Source: Symsagittifera roscoffensis
Taxonomy: Eukaryota; Xenacoelomorpha; Acoela; Convolutidae
DNA length: 64,000 bases
Direction of reading: 5' to 3'
Assembly: GCF_963678635.1 (NCBI RefSeq)
Contig: NC_087063.1
Coordinates: forward strand, 76,653,617 to 76,717,616
Positions 1-11,106 of the stretch are shown here, piece by piece. Position 1 is the first letter of the stretch. Each line of letters opens with the position of its first letter. The position numbers and the translations under genes are program-made. The notes below the pieces were generated by a model. The model worked only from the letters and a program-made list of their open reading frames with translations, did no database searches and was not told the DNA's origin.

Positions 1-307
1 AGATGAATGAAAATGAACCTGCAAAACAGGCAGACGCAATTAAGGCCGCTGGGGTATTATTCCAAGAAGAATTGTTAAGCTAGTGAAATGGGCAATTACG
101 CATTGGGAAAACTCTCGCTTCGAAATTCTGCTCCTAATTGATTGTATCTACTTGTCAAAAAAATTTAATTGAAAACCAAAAAAAACACAATATTTTTCCC
201 GTTTCCGCCTCGTAGGATTTTAAAATGCTTTGGTGGTTAATTTAACATTCTCTCCCCTGCGTCTTTATTGGGTTTGTGATTGGAATTTTATTCATGATTA
301 TAAAAAT

Positions 308-512
308 GGGCTCTTTTTCCTTTTCCCCCCCACCTCACACAAACATGAATTTTATGGTCTAACGAGTGGTTTTACAAGGTAAATTATGACGACCAAATAT
401 GTTTGTTATGGCCTAATTAGTCTGCATGTCAATTTTCTTGACAATCGGACAAAGTGAACAGTAACTTCAAAATAAAAAATTAGCAGGTGGGGGGGAAAAG
501 GAAAAAGAGCCC
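308..512. mobile_element. MITE-like insertion, GGGCTC family, copy 1
   Basis: The 205-bp segment has near-perfect terminal inverted repeats, GGGCTCTTTTTCCTTTTCCC at the left and its complement at the right. It is flanked by aaaaat (302-307) and gaaaat (513-518), a probable target duplication with one mismatch. Copy B of the surrounding duplication reads straight across the site (tataaaaatgagggtc near 3970), so this is a real insertion. It has no coding capacity and is presumably non-autonomous. Confidence 0.85.
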
Positions 513-550
513 GAAAATGAGGGTCAGGTAAGTGTGTTGGTAACTTTTGA

Positions 551-773
551 GGGCTCTTTTCCAGTTCCCCCCCTTTTCAAATTCAATTTTGAAAAGTCTA
601 GTTAACGTTGTCACAATGCAATGCAATTTGGCGCGGTGAACAAATCGACAATTCTGAACAGATTTGTTCTTCATACTTTACAGCGTAAAACCACGCATTT
701 AGTCGTAATAACACGTAAAACAAACATAAAGCTCGGTATTTTGAAAAGGGGGGGGGGAACTGGAAAAGAGCCC
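551..773. mobile_element. MITE-like insertion, GGGCTC family, copy 2
   Basis: The 223-bp segment has terminal inverted repeats GGGCTCTTTTCCAGTTCCCC at the left and the complement at the right. It is flanked by an exact TTTTGA duplication (545-550 and 774-779). Copy B has a single TTTTGA followed by GGG at the matching place near 4006, an intact empty site. It belongs to the same family as the element at 308-512 but differs in the TIR (CCAG in place of CCTT), so the two are independent insertions. Confidence 0.88.
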
Positions 774-926
774 TTTTGAGGGAACGGTTTCACTTTATAT
801 CTGATATCATCTGATAAAATATTTTTCCAATTTTTATTATAAAAAATGAGACTGCAGACAATATCGAAAACATAAATTGCAAAAATGTTTTGTCAAAAGA
901 TTGATAGCAAAAAAGAAAAAAGGTCA

Positions 927-1360
927 CGGGTTGACCAAAAATGCTTATCATACAATTCTCATAAATGGGAAATTATTTTTCATACAATTCCATACAATTC
1001 CATACGTACAGAAAATTGTATGCAATCTCTATAAAAACATTTCGGGGCAATTTTTCAAAATTACTTAGAAAAAATTTTGTGTCGCCATCAAAAAAATGCC
1101 AGTCATACATTTTCCATATATAGAAATTGTGGTAAGCATTTTTTTTAATTTTTAAATCATTTTTTTTGTCACCAGTCTGTTCAACTGTTCTCAAAAAGCC
1201 GCAGAAATGGTTTAATTTTTTTTCTATTGTTTTTCGAAAATGTATGAAAACTGAATGACATGCATTTTCTCCATGCACTTGGTGTATGGATTTGTATGAT
1301 TATGATTTTTGTTGTATGGAATTGTATGATAAGCACTTTCGGTGAATGGAGGTCAACCCG
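927..1360. mobile_element. MITE-like insertion, CGGGTTGACC family, copy 1
   Basis: The left end CGGGTTGACC followed by TGCTTATCATACAATTC is inverted at the right end (gaattgtatgataagc ... ggtcaacccg). The interior is full of short catacaattcc / ggaattgtatg words. In copy B of the duplication (about 4150) the flanking sequence is continuous without it, so it is an insertion. A related copy lies at about 8611-9205. It has no coding capacity; ORFs called inside it arise from the repeats. Confidence 0.8.
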
Positions 1361-1759
1361 GGGTTTTATCAGAAAAACTGCAAACGCAGGCCACAAACAT
1401 CAAAAAAAAACTTTCGAATGATTCAAAAGCTTACTGGAACTGCTGAAATAAATATTCTAACGCAAAGAAGAATAAAACAATTGAAAATTTTTTCGACACT
1501 TTTTTTTATTAAAGGCAAAAATTAGCAAAAACATTCATGAAACCACGCCCCAGACAAAACAGCAAAAAACTATTTTGAAAAAGTCCGATTTTTGAGATCG
1601 GTCACAACCAGTGAAACTAAATTACTCTTAGAAAAATTGAGAAAAAAATCAGTCTAGAATGCCAGAACATTATCATGTTTACAATCTTTAAATCGAAAAT
1701 TATTGATCCCACTCTGCACTCTGACTGTTTTGTTTAAATATGTTTTCCAACATTTATGA

Positions 1760-3130
1760 GCTCATTCCAAACTCTGAAAAGTATTCTTGTGCATAAAGAA
1801 GGCAAAGAACCCGGAATCTCCAATTTTAGACTACCTTCATTGATACCCGTTTTTGGAAACTTACAAAAAAGTTTAGTTTACAAACAATTTTAAGATTTTT
1901 TTGCCTCAAAAAAATATATTACATTATTCTCAATTCGAATTCAGACGAAAACGAAGTACAGTTGAAGCGCTTGCTTCTCTAATAAAAGAAATCAGATTCA
2001 ATTGGGACAACCAAGTCATTGTAACTCAGTGTACTTTGCTTGATTTAAGAAATGCGTATGATAGAGTTAATCACAAGCTTCTTTTGAACGAATAATTTAA
2101 ACACGGAAGAAGAGGACCAATATAAAGTTTTCGAGTTTTTTTGCAGAACTGAAATAGCTTGTAATGGTCAAGAGAATCAAGTCGCAATGTCAAAAAATAA
2201 AATGCGGTGCCCAGCAGGGCTCAATTCTAGGACCTCTAATTTTCTCGCTGCTTATTGATGATATGACAAACACAAATTCTCATCTTTATGCCGATGATGC
2301 AGCCAATAAAACTCAGTCTCAAAACTAATACTGATTGAAAATTATGGATTTGCTTTGCAGAAAGCAAAAGAATGGTCGGACAAAAGCAAAGTGATGGTGT
2401 GTTTGGTTCGTGCACAAAACGAAATGAATAGAACAGCTACTCAATAATTCTAAACAACAAAGAGATAGAGCAAAAGTTCCTTTTCAATTATCCGGGATTG
2501 AATGTTGATAAAAAAATTGAAATTCATTGATCAGAGTAAAAATGATATCAGAAATCTAAATAGGTTCTGTTGAATCAAATATCAACTCCCTAAGATTCTA
2601 AAAAACAGAAACTAAACCAGTTTCACCAAAGTTTTACAAGGTTTACCATACGTAAAACTTTTAGTTTAATATGGCATAATATTATAGAAGTCGACTTCGA
2701 AAGAAAACCTAGAAAGGAAAATCCCAAAATCAACGTATCCAAGAGGAATACCTCGAGTCAATTTGTTTTTTTTTTGCGGGAAAATATTCATATATATAAC
2801 TTATGTGAGCTCCAGTTATAAAAACTCTCTAATACAGAAGATTAATATGTCCAATTTTTCGCTGAGAAGGAGAATTTGTGACTCATAGTAAAATAATTAC
2901 ATCAAAGAGCTCTTCAAACTGCAGCATAATCCTAAAACATTAACAAAACTTATAATCAACAGAAAAACGCCATAAGATTAAAACTGGTACCAGAACTCAC
3001 AAACTCGTCAGCTGACTCATCAATTGTTTTTTGAAAACATTGCAAACTTACACGCAATAGAAAAACTATTTTTATCAGACACTTCTAGGTACTACAATCA
3101 TAGGAAATACTGAGACGATAAAACTAAAAT
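1760..3130 (+). pseudogene. Decayed non-LTR (LINE) reverse transcriptase, copy A
   Basis: Plus-strand frames give ordered fragments of a LINE reverse transcriptase. First comes a VHKEGKEPGISNFR-like N-terminal motif near 1790, then QFEFRRKRSTVEALASL (the QxGFR..ST block) near 1930, and LDLRNAYDRVNH (motif A) near 2045. A YADD catalytic motif lies near 2290 (ctttatgccgatgatgc), and a thumb-like part follows from about 2510. Frames change between the pieces and stops are frequent, so no protein can be made. Spacing and motif style suggest a Jockey/CR1-like clade, which is inference. No endonuclease domain or 3' tail is visible. Confidence 0.75.
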
Positions 3131-4569
3131 TTGAATTTGTTCTCATAGTATCGGTTTTTTTAGCAACGCAAAAAGATGCCAGAAGTCTGCCATCAAAACT
3201 GGCGGACTTAATGGCGCGTTAGAGCAGTAGAGTAGGAAGTAGAGAATAACTGAATGAGGCGACCCGATTTGTACTGTGAGCGAAGCAAAATGGAGCGGTG
3301 GTGTGATTCCACAACGAATCGAACCAGAAGACGGCTCATTAACAGCGGAATTGATGAAATGTGAAATTCGAAGCAGAATCGAAGAAGATGTCGAGATATA
3401 TACATATCAGAACCAAAAAAAACTGAGTATCAGAAAATCTTGTTTTTTAAAACAATCATGAAAAATATTCACAAATCATTTTGCTCAAGGGATATGCTAT
3501 ACTGTTATCGTTTAGTGTTGAAATTGATTATACATCTAGACTAAAAGTCATTTTTCACGCTGAAGTTCTTTATCCTCATTTATGTTATCTGGTGCTTGAC
3601 CAAATTATGTTCAACAAGACAATGTTTGGTGATCGTTACCATCTAATCTGAAACAGTATGTTTATACAGTATCTGAATGAATAGTGAACCTGCAAAACAG
3701 ATAGACGCAATTAAGGCCGCTGGGGTATTATTCCAAGAAAAATTGTTCAGCTAGTGAAATGAGCAATTACTTATTAGGAAAACTCTGGCTTCGAAATTCT
3801 GCTCCTAATTGATTGTATCTACTTGTCAAAAAAATTTAATTGAAAACCAAAAAAATATTATAGTTTTCCCGCTTCCACCTCGTAGGATTTTATATGCTTT
3901 GGTGGTTAATTTAACATTCTCTCCCCTCCGCCTTTAATGGGTTTGTGATTGCAATTTTATTCACAATTATAAAAATGAGGGTCAGATAAGTCTGTTGTTA
4001 ATTTTTGAGGGAACTGTTTCAATTTATACCTGATATCAACGGCTAAATCTATTTCTCCTGTGTTAATTAAGAAAAATGAGACTGCAGACAATATAGAAAA
4101 TATAAATCGCAACAATGTTTTGTCAAAAGGTTGATAGCAAAAAAGAAAAAGAATTTTTTTCAGTAAAAACTGCAGACGCAGGCCACAAAAAACAAAAAAC
4201 AAATTTTTTCGAATGATTCACACACCACCTTACTGGAACTGCTAAAAAGAATTATTAAAACGCAAAGAATAATAAAACAATTGAAAAAATTGTTCAAAAA
4301 TTTTTTTTTCGATTCAAGGCGAGAAATTAGCAAAAGCATTCTTGAAACCACGCCCCAGACAAACATAAAACAGCAAAAAGCTAAGTTGAAAAAATTGTGT
4401 TTTTGAGATCGGTGACAACCATTGAAACTAAATTAATCTTCGAAAAATTGGAGAAAAAAAATCGGTCTAGAATGCCACAACATAACCATGTTTATATTCC
4501 TTAAATCGAAAACTATTGATCCCACTCTGACTGTTTTGTTTCAAAAAAGTTTTCCAACATTTTTTCGAG

Positions 4570-5980
4570 CTCATTCAAAAGTGTGGAAAGTATCCTTGTG
4601 CATAAAGAAGGAAAAAACTCGAAACATCCAATTTTAGACTACTTTCATTGTTACCCCTTTTCGGAAACTTACTAAAATGATCAGCTTACAAACTAATTTT
4701 AGATTTCTTTTACCTCAATAAAACACATTGTTTTCAGTTTGGATTCAGACAAAAATGAAGTACAGTTGAAGCTTTTGCTTCTCTAGTGAAAGAATTCAGA
4801 TTCAATTGGGACAACCAAGTCATTGTAACTCAGTGTACTTTGTTTGATATAAGAAAAGCGTATGACGCCGTTAACCACAAGCTTCTTTTGAACACTTGTT
4901 CTGACTACAGAATAAGAAGACGAGTATAGACTTTTCTAGTTTTATTTTTATCAGAAGGTAAACAGTTTGTAAGCATCAACAGAATCAAGTCGCAGAGTCA
5001 AAAAAATGTAGAGTCCCGCGAGGCTCAATTTTAGTACCTCTAACTTTCTTTCTGCTTAATAATGTCATTCCAAAAAAGAATGCAAACAAAAATGCTTATC
5101 TTTATGCCAATGATACAGTCATTGAAGTTCAGTCTGAAAAATCAATGCTGATTGAAAATTATAGCAATGCATTGCAAAAAACCAATGAATGGTGGGACAA
5201 AAGCATAGTGATAGTGAGTTTGGTTCGTTCTGAAAACGAAAAAAAAAATAGAACAGCTACTCAGTAATTCTGAACAACAAAGAGATAGAGCGAAAGTCCG
5301 TTTCCATATATCTAAGATTGTATCTTGATAAAAAGTGAAATTCAACGACCACAGTGAAATTGATAACAGAAATTTAAATAGGTTCTGTGGAATCAAATAT
5401 CAACTGCACAAGATTCTAAATAAACAGCAACTAAACCAGTTTCACCAAAGTTTTACAAGGTTTACCATACGTAAAACTTTTAGTTTAATATGGCAAAATA
5501 TTAGTTTAAGTCGACTTCGAAAGAAAACCTAGAAAGGAAAATCCCAAAATCAACGTATCCAAGAGGAATACCTCGAGTCAATTTGTTTTTTTTTGCGGGA
5601 AAATATTCATAACTTAATGAGCCGTCTTCTGGTTCGATTCGTTGTGGAATAACTTATGTGAGCTCCAGTTATAAAAATTCTCTAATACAGAAGATTAATA
5701 TGTCCAATTTTTTGCTGTGAAGGAGAATTTGTGACTCATAGTAAAATAATTACATCAAAGAGCTCTTCAAACTGCAGCATAATCCTAAAACAGTAACAAA
5801 ATTTATAATCAACAGAAAAACGCCATAAGATTAAAACTGGTACCAGAACTCACAATCTCGTCAGCTGACTCACAAATTGTTTTTTGAAAACATTGCAAAC
5901 TTACACGCAATAAAAAAACTATTTTAATCAGACACTTCTAGGTACTACAATCATAGGAAATACTGAGACGATAAAACTAA
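4570..5980 (+). pseudogene. Decayed LINE reverse transcriptase, copy B
   Basis: This is the second copy of the fragment at 1760-3130, within the tandem duplication. The motif A region reads like KAYDAVNHKLLLN near 4855. The catalytic tyrosine-aspartate motif is degraded (tatgccaatgata near 5103, YAND instead of YADD). The thumb segment keeps an open frame at 5335-5532 with FNDHSEIDNRNLNRFCGIKY and SLSRLRKK, typical of the C-terminal part of LINE RT. Frameshifts and stops break the rest. Confidence 0.75.
5614..5650. repeat. 37-nt inverted templated insertion (partner at 6159-6195)
   Basis: Copy B holds 37 nt here that are absent from copy A at the equivalent place (about 2793). They are the exact reverse complement of 6159-6195, 509 bp downstream in the same copy. 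A templated fill-in during break repair or replication template switching would explain it. Confidence 0.9.
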
Positions 5981-6620
5981 AATTTGAATTTATTCTCATA
6001 GTATCGGTTTTTTTAGCAACGCAAAAAGATGCCAGAAGTCTGCCATCAAAACTGGCGGACCTAATGGCGCGTTCGAGCAGTAGAGTAAGAAGTAGAGAAT
6101 AACTGAATGAGGCGACCCGATTTGCACTGTGAGCGAAGCAAAATGGAGCGGTGGTGTGATTCCACAACGAATCGAACCAGAAGACGGCTCATTAACAGCG
6201 GAATTGATGAAATGTGAAATTCGAAGCAGAATCGAAGAAGATGTCGAGATATATACATATCAGAACCAAAAAAAACTGAGTATCAGAAAATCTTGTTTTT
6301 TAAAACACTCATGAAAAATATTCACAAATCATTTTGCTCAAGGGATATGCTGTGCTGTTATCGTTTAGTGTTGAAATTGATTATACATTTAGACTAAAAG
6401 TCATTTTTCACGCTGAAGTTCTTTATCCTCATTTATGTTATCTGGTGCTTGACCAAATTATGTTCAACAAGACAATGTTTGGTGATCGTTACGATCTAAT
6501 CTGAAACAGTATGAGCTGAGACGGAATTAACATTGAAAGCAAATTTTGTTTGATTAGTTCCAGGAATCAATAACTATATCGCTTAAGTAAGTTTTGTTAT
6601 CATAGTCGGAGAATACTCAC

Positions 6621-6752
6621 ACTTCATTCGCAGAGCAGGGTAGAGACATCGAACTGCATACTGCGATGGAGTATAAAGGGGTCCTCCGCAATCTCCCATA
6701 AACCCATGGTCGTCACACGTTGTACCGTGGTTTCCATGTTTGCATATTTGCT
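6621..6752 (-). CDS. Candidate exon, cysteine-rich, unidentified host gene
   Basis: On the minus strand an open frame includes ICKHGNHGTTCDDHGFMGDC followed by GGPLYTPSQYAVRC. It then reaches a strong splice donor, GTGAGTATT, starting at 6620. A possible acceptor ends at 6753 (CTACAG), but it is not the usual nematode TTTCAG, so the left limit of the exon is unsure. The dense cysteines and glycines look like an extracellular cysteine-rich module, but I do not recognise the family. Exon-like pieces in the same orientation lie at 6835-6945, 7465-7554 and 7875-8021, consistent with one minus-strand gene. Confidence 0.4.
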
Positions 6753-6834
6753 CTGTAGCCTTCCTTTACATTCTTGTCCCAATGAAAATAAGATATGTGA
6801 TATATTCCGTCTGCACCATGTGGTGAGGGCTTAC

Positions 6835-6945
6835 GGAGTTTATAGGCTTTAAGGAGCTAATAGACTTGGAGTTCCTCCGACTCCAAGTATCTCTCTTTTC
6901 GGATAAAGGAACGGTGTCCAGTAATCGAAACTCAAATCCATATAG
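6835..6945 (-). CDS. Candidate exon, unidentified host gene
   Basis: A minus-strand frame stays open from about 6963 to 6772 with a serine-rich stretch (DTWSRRNSKSISSLKPINS). It contains a good donor, GTAAGC, at 6834. The acceptor is not clear; candidates between 6925 and 6965 are weak. It is listed because it lies in order with the neighbouring exon candidates. Confidence 0.25.
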
Positions 6946-7464
6946 AGTTATGTGATTTTAAACATGCAATTTAAATGACTGAACTATAATCTAGATCCAA
7001 CGTCAAAAGACCATTTTCGTAATAAAAAGGAAACAATTTGAACGTGACCAGGAAAATTGGCCTTGACACTAATGATTGAAAACATTAAATTGCACGAATT
7101 AGAGACTACAGTCAAGGAAATGTCACGGCCATTCAGATGGAGTGACCAAAGGCATCAATGTAACAGGTTGCCTTGTCCGGCTAGTGAGGTAGGTACTCCT
7201 CACAACATGAAGTTTAACCTGTCCTAGTTCTCTGCATGTCAGCAGGGTAAACATCGCACTCAAAAAAAATAAACATAGAATGCATAAATTAGCATTCCTC
7301 TCTAAAGTATGATCAAGCAATCACATAAGGACTCTCAAATTTAAAAAGTTATACATTTTTATCTCAGACATGAGCTTATTGACAAAGAGTTCCGGGCTGC
7401 AAGTATCTCCTTTTGCACGAAACATTTTGTAAGTACACCAAGACGAACATTAAATTTCTCATAC

Positions 7465-7554
7465 CTTCCTTTCGCCAACTTGATTACTTGCAAACTTTTT
7501 ATCTCTATTGTGTCTTCAACACTGGTTGTGTCGTCTCCTCCGACTGCATGTACA
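7465..7554 (-). CDS. Candidate exon, unidentified host gene
   Basis: On the minus strand a consensus acceptor GATTTCAG (7555-7562) is followed by an open frame containing VHAVGGDDTTSVEDTIEIKS and LQVIKLAKGR. A donor GTATGAG starts at 7464, giving a 90-nt exon. The same frame stays open beyond the donor to about 7366 (YEKFNVRLGVLTKCFVQKE), so the exon may be longer. I cannot name the family. The phase does not join directly to the exon at 7875-8021, so at least one further exon would be needed, perhaps near 7615-7690. Confidence 0.45.
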
Positions 7555-7874
7555 CTGAAATCTGATTCAAATCCATGTGTTTATGGGTGAAATCTTTGTT
7601 GTTTTTGTTTCCTTTCAACAGCGTTCTGGATCTTCCTCAATTCTAGGGAGTAACCAGTAACCATCTTTGCAGTAACCATCTTTGTTTTCCCCATCCCCCC
7701 TCTTTTTTGGGAAAAAAAGTGCCCGCAGAACCCAGAAACCAGCAGAGCTTTTTCTGGTCTCTTGTTTGACTATAAAACAAAACGCCTCAATTATTTGGTT
7801 TTTGTTTTTTTTTGTGAGTATTTTTTCCTGTTTCAATTTCATTTTGTAAAAGTTGGCTTTTGTTCAGCTTTTAC

Positions 7875-8021
7875 CAATTGCCTCGAATTGTTTGCTGGCA
7901 TCAGTTTTCAAGATCTGCAAAAGACGATGACGTTGACTGCAAAGTTGGGCTGTCTTTAGGGTTTCTTCAGAAGAGTTATAATGATCACCAGAAACGATCG
8001 CTGGCTTCGTCATGTCCTTCT
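7875..8021 (-). CDS. Candidate exon, unidentified host gene
   Basis: A minus-strand acceptor TTTTCACAG (ending at 8022) opens a 147-nt exon containing EKDMTKPAIVSGDHYNSSEE and LCSQRHRLLQILKTDASKQF. It ends at a donor GTAAAAG starting at 7874. The amino-acid composition and clean splice signals look like real coding DNA rather than repeat. No family is recognised. A further donor, GTAAGTTT, lies at 8410 on the same strand and may mark the previous exon. Confidence 0.45.
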
Positions 8022-8610
8022 CTGTGAAAACTTTAAGCACAGAATATGAATTTTATGTAAATGAGTATATGTTTCAACAAATAATGGTTTTACGAGTTTA
8101 GAAATTAGCACCAAAAATTTTAGATAACTGATGTTCATTTTACATATCTTTCGACAACTGAATCTATAGCACCTGGAGTGAGTGACAAACTTTTTTATTT
8201 GGTACTTATTTTGCTAATTGAATTATCGTCAGTGAGTAACGAAACTCAGCATTCAACATTGAGTGATATGAACTTAAAGAGATAACATAACATCTACAAT
8301 ATTTGAATGCGCACACTGAATGAGTTGATTAAATACGGTATGCACACCAAAGAAAACGTTTTTTTTTAGGAAACGCGAAAAGCCACAGAATAAAAACTTG
8401 AGAAACTTACATAAGATGAAGTCAAACCAATGGGCAGGACTACTTTTGACTACTCAAACAATTTAGTAACCGGGCCGCTCGTTCCAGCAGACCTGGGCGA
8501 CACAAAAATTAACCGGCATGTTTGCTGTAATTCTCGCATCTCAGCGAGAATATATTCTCAATTCTCAATCAAAAACGTAAATATAGTAGCGATCCTTCAG
8601 GGCTCACTAA
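8022..8610. other. No supported gene
   Basis: The sequence is AT-rich. Apart from a minus-strand splice-donor-like GTAAGTTT at 8403-8410, which may belong to the upstream exon of the gene at 6621-8021, I see nothing I can support. Confidence 0.4.
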
Positions 8611-9205
8611 AATTTTTCTTATCATACACATTCCTTATATGAAAAATTTCTCACCATACAATGACATACGCACAGAAAATTGTATGAAATCTTTATGATA
8701 ACCAATTTTCCATATATGAAAATTGAGTGAGAAATAATTTTCCATAAACAAAAATTTGATTGTTTTTTTTCTAAATTTAACGTCTTAAAAATTTTGGGTT
8801 GTGTTCGTAACCGAACGCAAGTGACCAAGACCTTGGCTTACTCAAAGCACCAAAAGCAGGACGGTATTGAATATGGGGAAAATTTGGGGAAATTTCAAAA
8901 AACAATTTGGGGAAACTTCAAAACACCTTGGGGAAAAATTTTCCCCTCGCCATCAAAAAAACGCTAGTCATACAATTTACATATATGGGAACTGTATGTT
9001 AACCGTTTTTTTTTCTTCAAAATACAAAAACTTCAGTTTTTTCCTTACCAGACTCTTTTATCAGAATCAAACAGCCGCAGAAATTAAATTCTATCTTTTT
9101 TCTAACCAATTATTGAAATTGTATGAAAATAGCATGAGAAGCAGTTTTCCATACACTTGATGTATGGAATTCTATGATAAGCATTTTCGGTGTATGGAAG
9201 TCAAC
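8611..9205. mobile_element. MITE-like element, CGGGTTGACC family, copy 2
   Basis: The right end (gaattctatgataagc ... gtcaacccgggc, 9167-9206) matches the right end of the element at 927-1360. The interior shares its catacaatt / attgtatg words and the segment tcgccatcaaaaaaacgctagtcatac. The left end is less clear and is placed where ttcttatcatacacattcc begins. The interior is diverged, with several gggga repeats at 8870-8950. Confidence 0.6.
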
Positions 9206-9269
9206 CCGGGCTCTCACGTAGCAGTCCCTCTGAAATGTGATTAAGCATATACATAAACTATGCTCAATT

Positions 9270-11050
9270 TTATGAATCGATACTTATCCTTTTCCGAGTT
9301 GTGGTTTTTTTTATTCAATCAATTTTGGCTGATCGGAATAATAGTTTTTGACAAATTTTTTTTTGTACCCCACTGAAGATATTGACCTCGGAAGTTCAAA
9401 TATAAAAAGATATTTTTTCTCCGATTTTTTTTTGTAAAGTTCTGGGGGTTTGAAAATTGCCAAATTGGCCATGTTGTTGACTGAATAAAGCGAGCTTTGA
9501 AATGTTTATTAATAATGCTGAGAGCATAACGCGAATTACAGTGCTGATTTAAATTAACTGGACAAAACGCGTTAAATTTGAAATTTAAAACGCATTTTTT
9601 TTGAAATTGGGTTGAGTTTAGGTGAAAATTTATGAAGACAAAACTTGCCTAAAATTTTAGCAGAAATAGTATGGTGTAAATTGTTTTGTGAAGTTCGGGC
9701 CCAAAATTTTTCGCCAAAATTGGGTCATTTTGGTTTTTCTTAGTTAATCAAAAGTTACGCCAAAAACACCCAGTCGATCACAGACATGATTATATCAAAG
9801 TGAGCCCCTTACATAGTGCAACAAACTTTAAGAAGGTTATATTCTCCAAAAAAAATATGCAAACCGTTTGAAAATTGTTTTTAAATAAACAGTTGGTATT
9901 TTATATAGTAAAAAAGACCTTATTTGTCTATCAAACAAAAATGAATTAACTTATACAATGTTTTGGAGAATATACCCTTCTTAATGTTTGTTGGGCTACG
10001 TAAGGGGCTCACTTTGATATAATCATGTCTGCGATCGACTGGGTATTTTTGGCGTAATTTTTGATTAGTTAAGAAAACTCAAAATGACCCAAATTTGGTG
10101 TAAAGTTTTGGGCCCGAATTTCGCAAAACAAATTACACCATAATAATTCTGCTAAAATTTTAAGCAAGTTTTGTTTCCATTAGTTTTCACCTTAACTCAA
10201 CTCAATTTGAGAAAAATGTGTTTTAAATTTCAAGTTTACGCGTTTTGTCCGGTTAATTTAAATCAGCGCTGTAATTATGCCTGGCAAATTATCTCGCACA
10301 ATAAAAGCGCTCCATATTGATTTGAAGCTAGCTAATTGGTCGTAGTAATTTCGTACGACTCAAAATTTTACACTTTGATGTTTAAATTTTATAGGTTTTC
10401 AGTATTTTTTCCCAAAAACTATTCGATATGAATTAAGAGACAGTCGGAACATTCCGGGTTTTGTCCTGACATACGAGCAACAATGTATTATCATACAACC
10501 TTTCATATTTTTTTTAAAGAATGCGTTGTGAAAAATCCAAACACAATTTTTCTTTGCGAACAAGACTGCTGATATATCAGGGCAAAGCCCTGAATGTTCC
10601 TTCTGCTTATTTTTTCATATCGAATACTTTTTTGGAAAAAAAGTATTGAAAACCTACACATTTTGGACAAAATCTTACAGTAAAATTTTGAGTCGCACGA
10701 AATTAGTACGACCAATTAGCTAGCCTCAATTCAATTTGGAACGATTTTGTTTTGCGGGATAATTCCTCACGCATAATTAATTCGCGTTACGCTCTCAGCA
10801 TTATCAATAAACTCTTCAAAGCGCGCATATTTTAGTCCAGAACATGGCAAATTTGGCGATTTTCAAACCCCCAGAACTTTACAATAAAATCATCGGAGGG
10901 AAATATCTTTTTTATTTGAACTCAGGAAGGGGATATCTCCAATGGGGCATAAATTTTTTTGTTGTCAAAAACTATTGTTTGAATAAAAAAACACCGAGAT
11001 TAAATATTCCGCTTTCTTCGAAAGACGGAACAATAAGTCTGTAAACCCCT
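9270..11050. mobile_element. Foldback element with nested palindromes
   Basis: The outer arms are inverted: tctgggggtttgaaaattgc near 9441 against gattttcaaacccccagaac near 10858, and the homology extends to both ends. Inside lie two more inverted pairs. One joins about 9525-9880 to 9960-10275 (catgattatatcaaagtgag at 9784 is inverted near 10009). The other joins about 10310-10480 to 10570-10742 (gctagctaattggtcgta inverted near 10715). The order is A-B-B'-C-C'-A'. There is no coding capacity. The word TCAGGGCAAAGCCCTGA (10577-10593) links it to the element at 34005-35372. Both are probably non-autonomous DNA transposons, which is inference. Confidence 0.8.
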
Positions 11051-11106
11051 CAATTATATAAGGCCAATCTCAAGATTTATTACGCCAGCTCTATCAAAAC
11101 GATAAA

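Larger units (their letters stand above)
1..3660. repeat. Tandem segmental duplication, copy A
   Basis: The text beginning at 1 recurs from about 3676, and the match runs to the shared end ...ctgaaacagtatg at 3660 (copy A) and 6513 (copy B). The downstream parts (about 2560-3660 against 5370-6513) are nearly identical. Copy A is longer mainly because it carries three MITE-like insertions at 308-512, 551-773 and 927-1360. Its left end may lie before the window. The unit contains a decayed LINE reverse transcriptase. Short ORFs conserved in both copies near 3276-3461 and 6129-6314 are explained by the duplication alone and I do not call them genes. Confidence 0.9.
3661..6513. repeat. Tandem segmental duplication, copy B
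   Basis: This is the second copy of the unit at 1-3660. It lacks all three MITE-like insertions of copy A and so gives natural empty sites for them. It also holds a private 37-nt insertion at 5614-5650 that is the exact reverse complement of 6159-6195 further along the same copy. The right edge is sharp: after the shared ...cagtatg at 6513 the two sequences differ completely. Confidence 0.9.

Noticed and set aside
3276-3461. 61-codon ORF conserved in both tandem copies (also 6129-6314)
   Set aside because: The two copies are recent duplicates, so conservation carries no information. Both strands are open and no family is seen.
6868-6892. Small hairpin cttggagt...actccaag as a possible ncRNA
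   Set aside because: The stem is only 8 bp with a 7-nt loop, and it overlaps a candidate exon. This is not enough to call an RNA gene.
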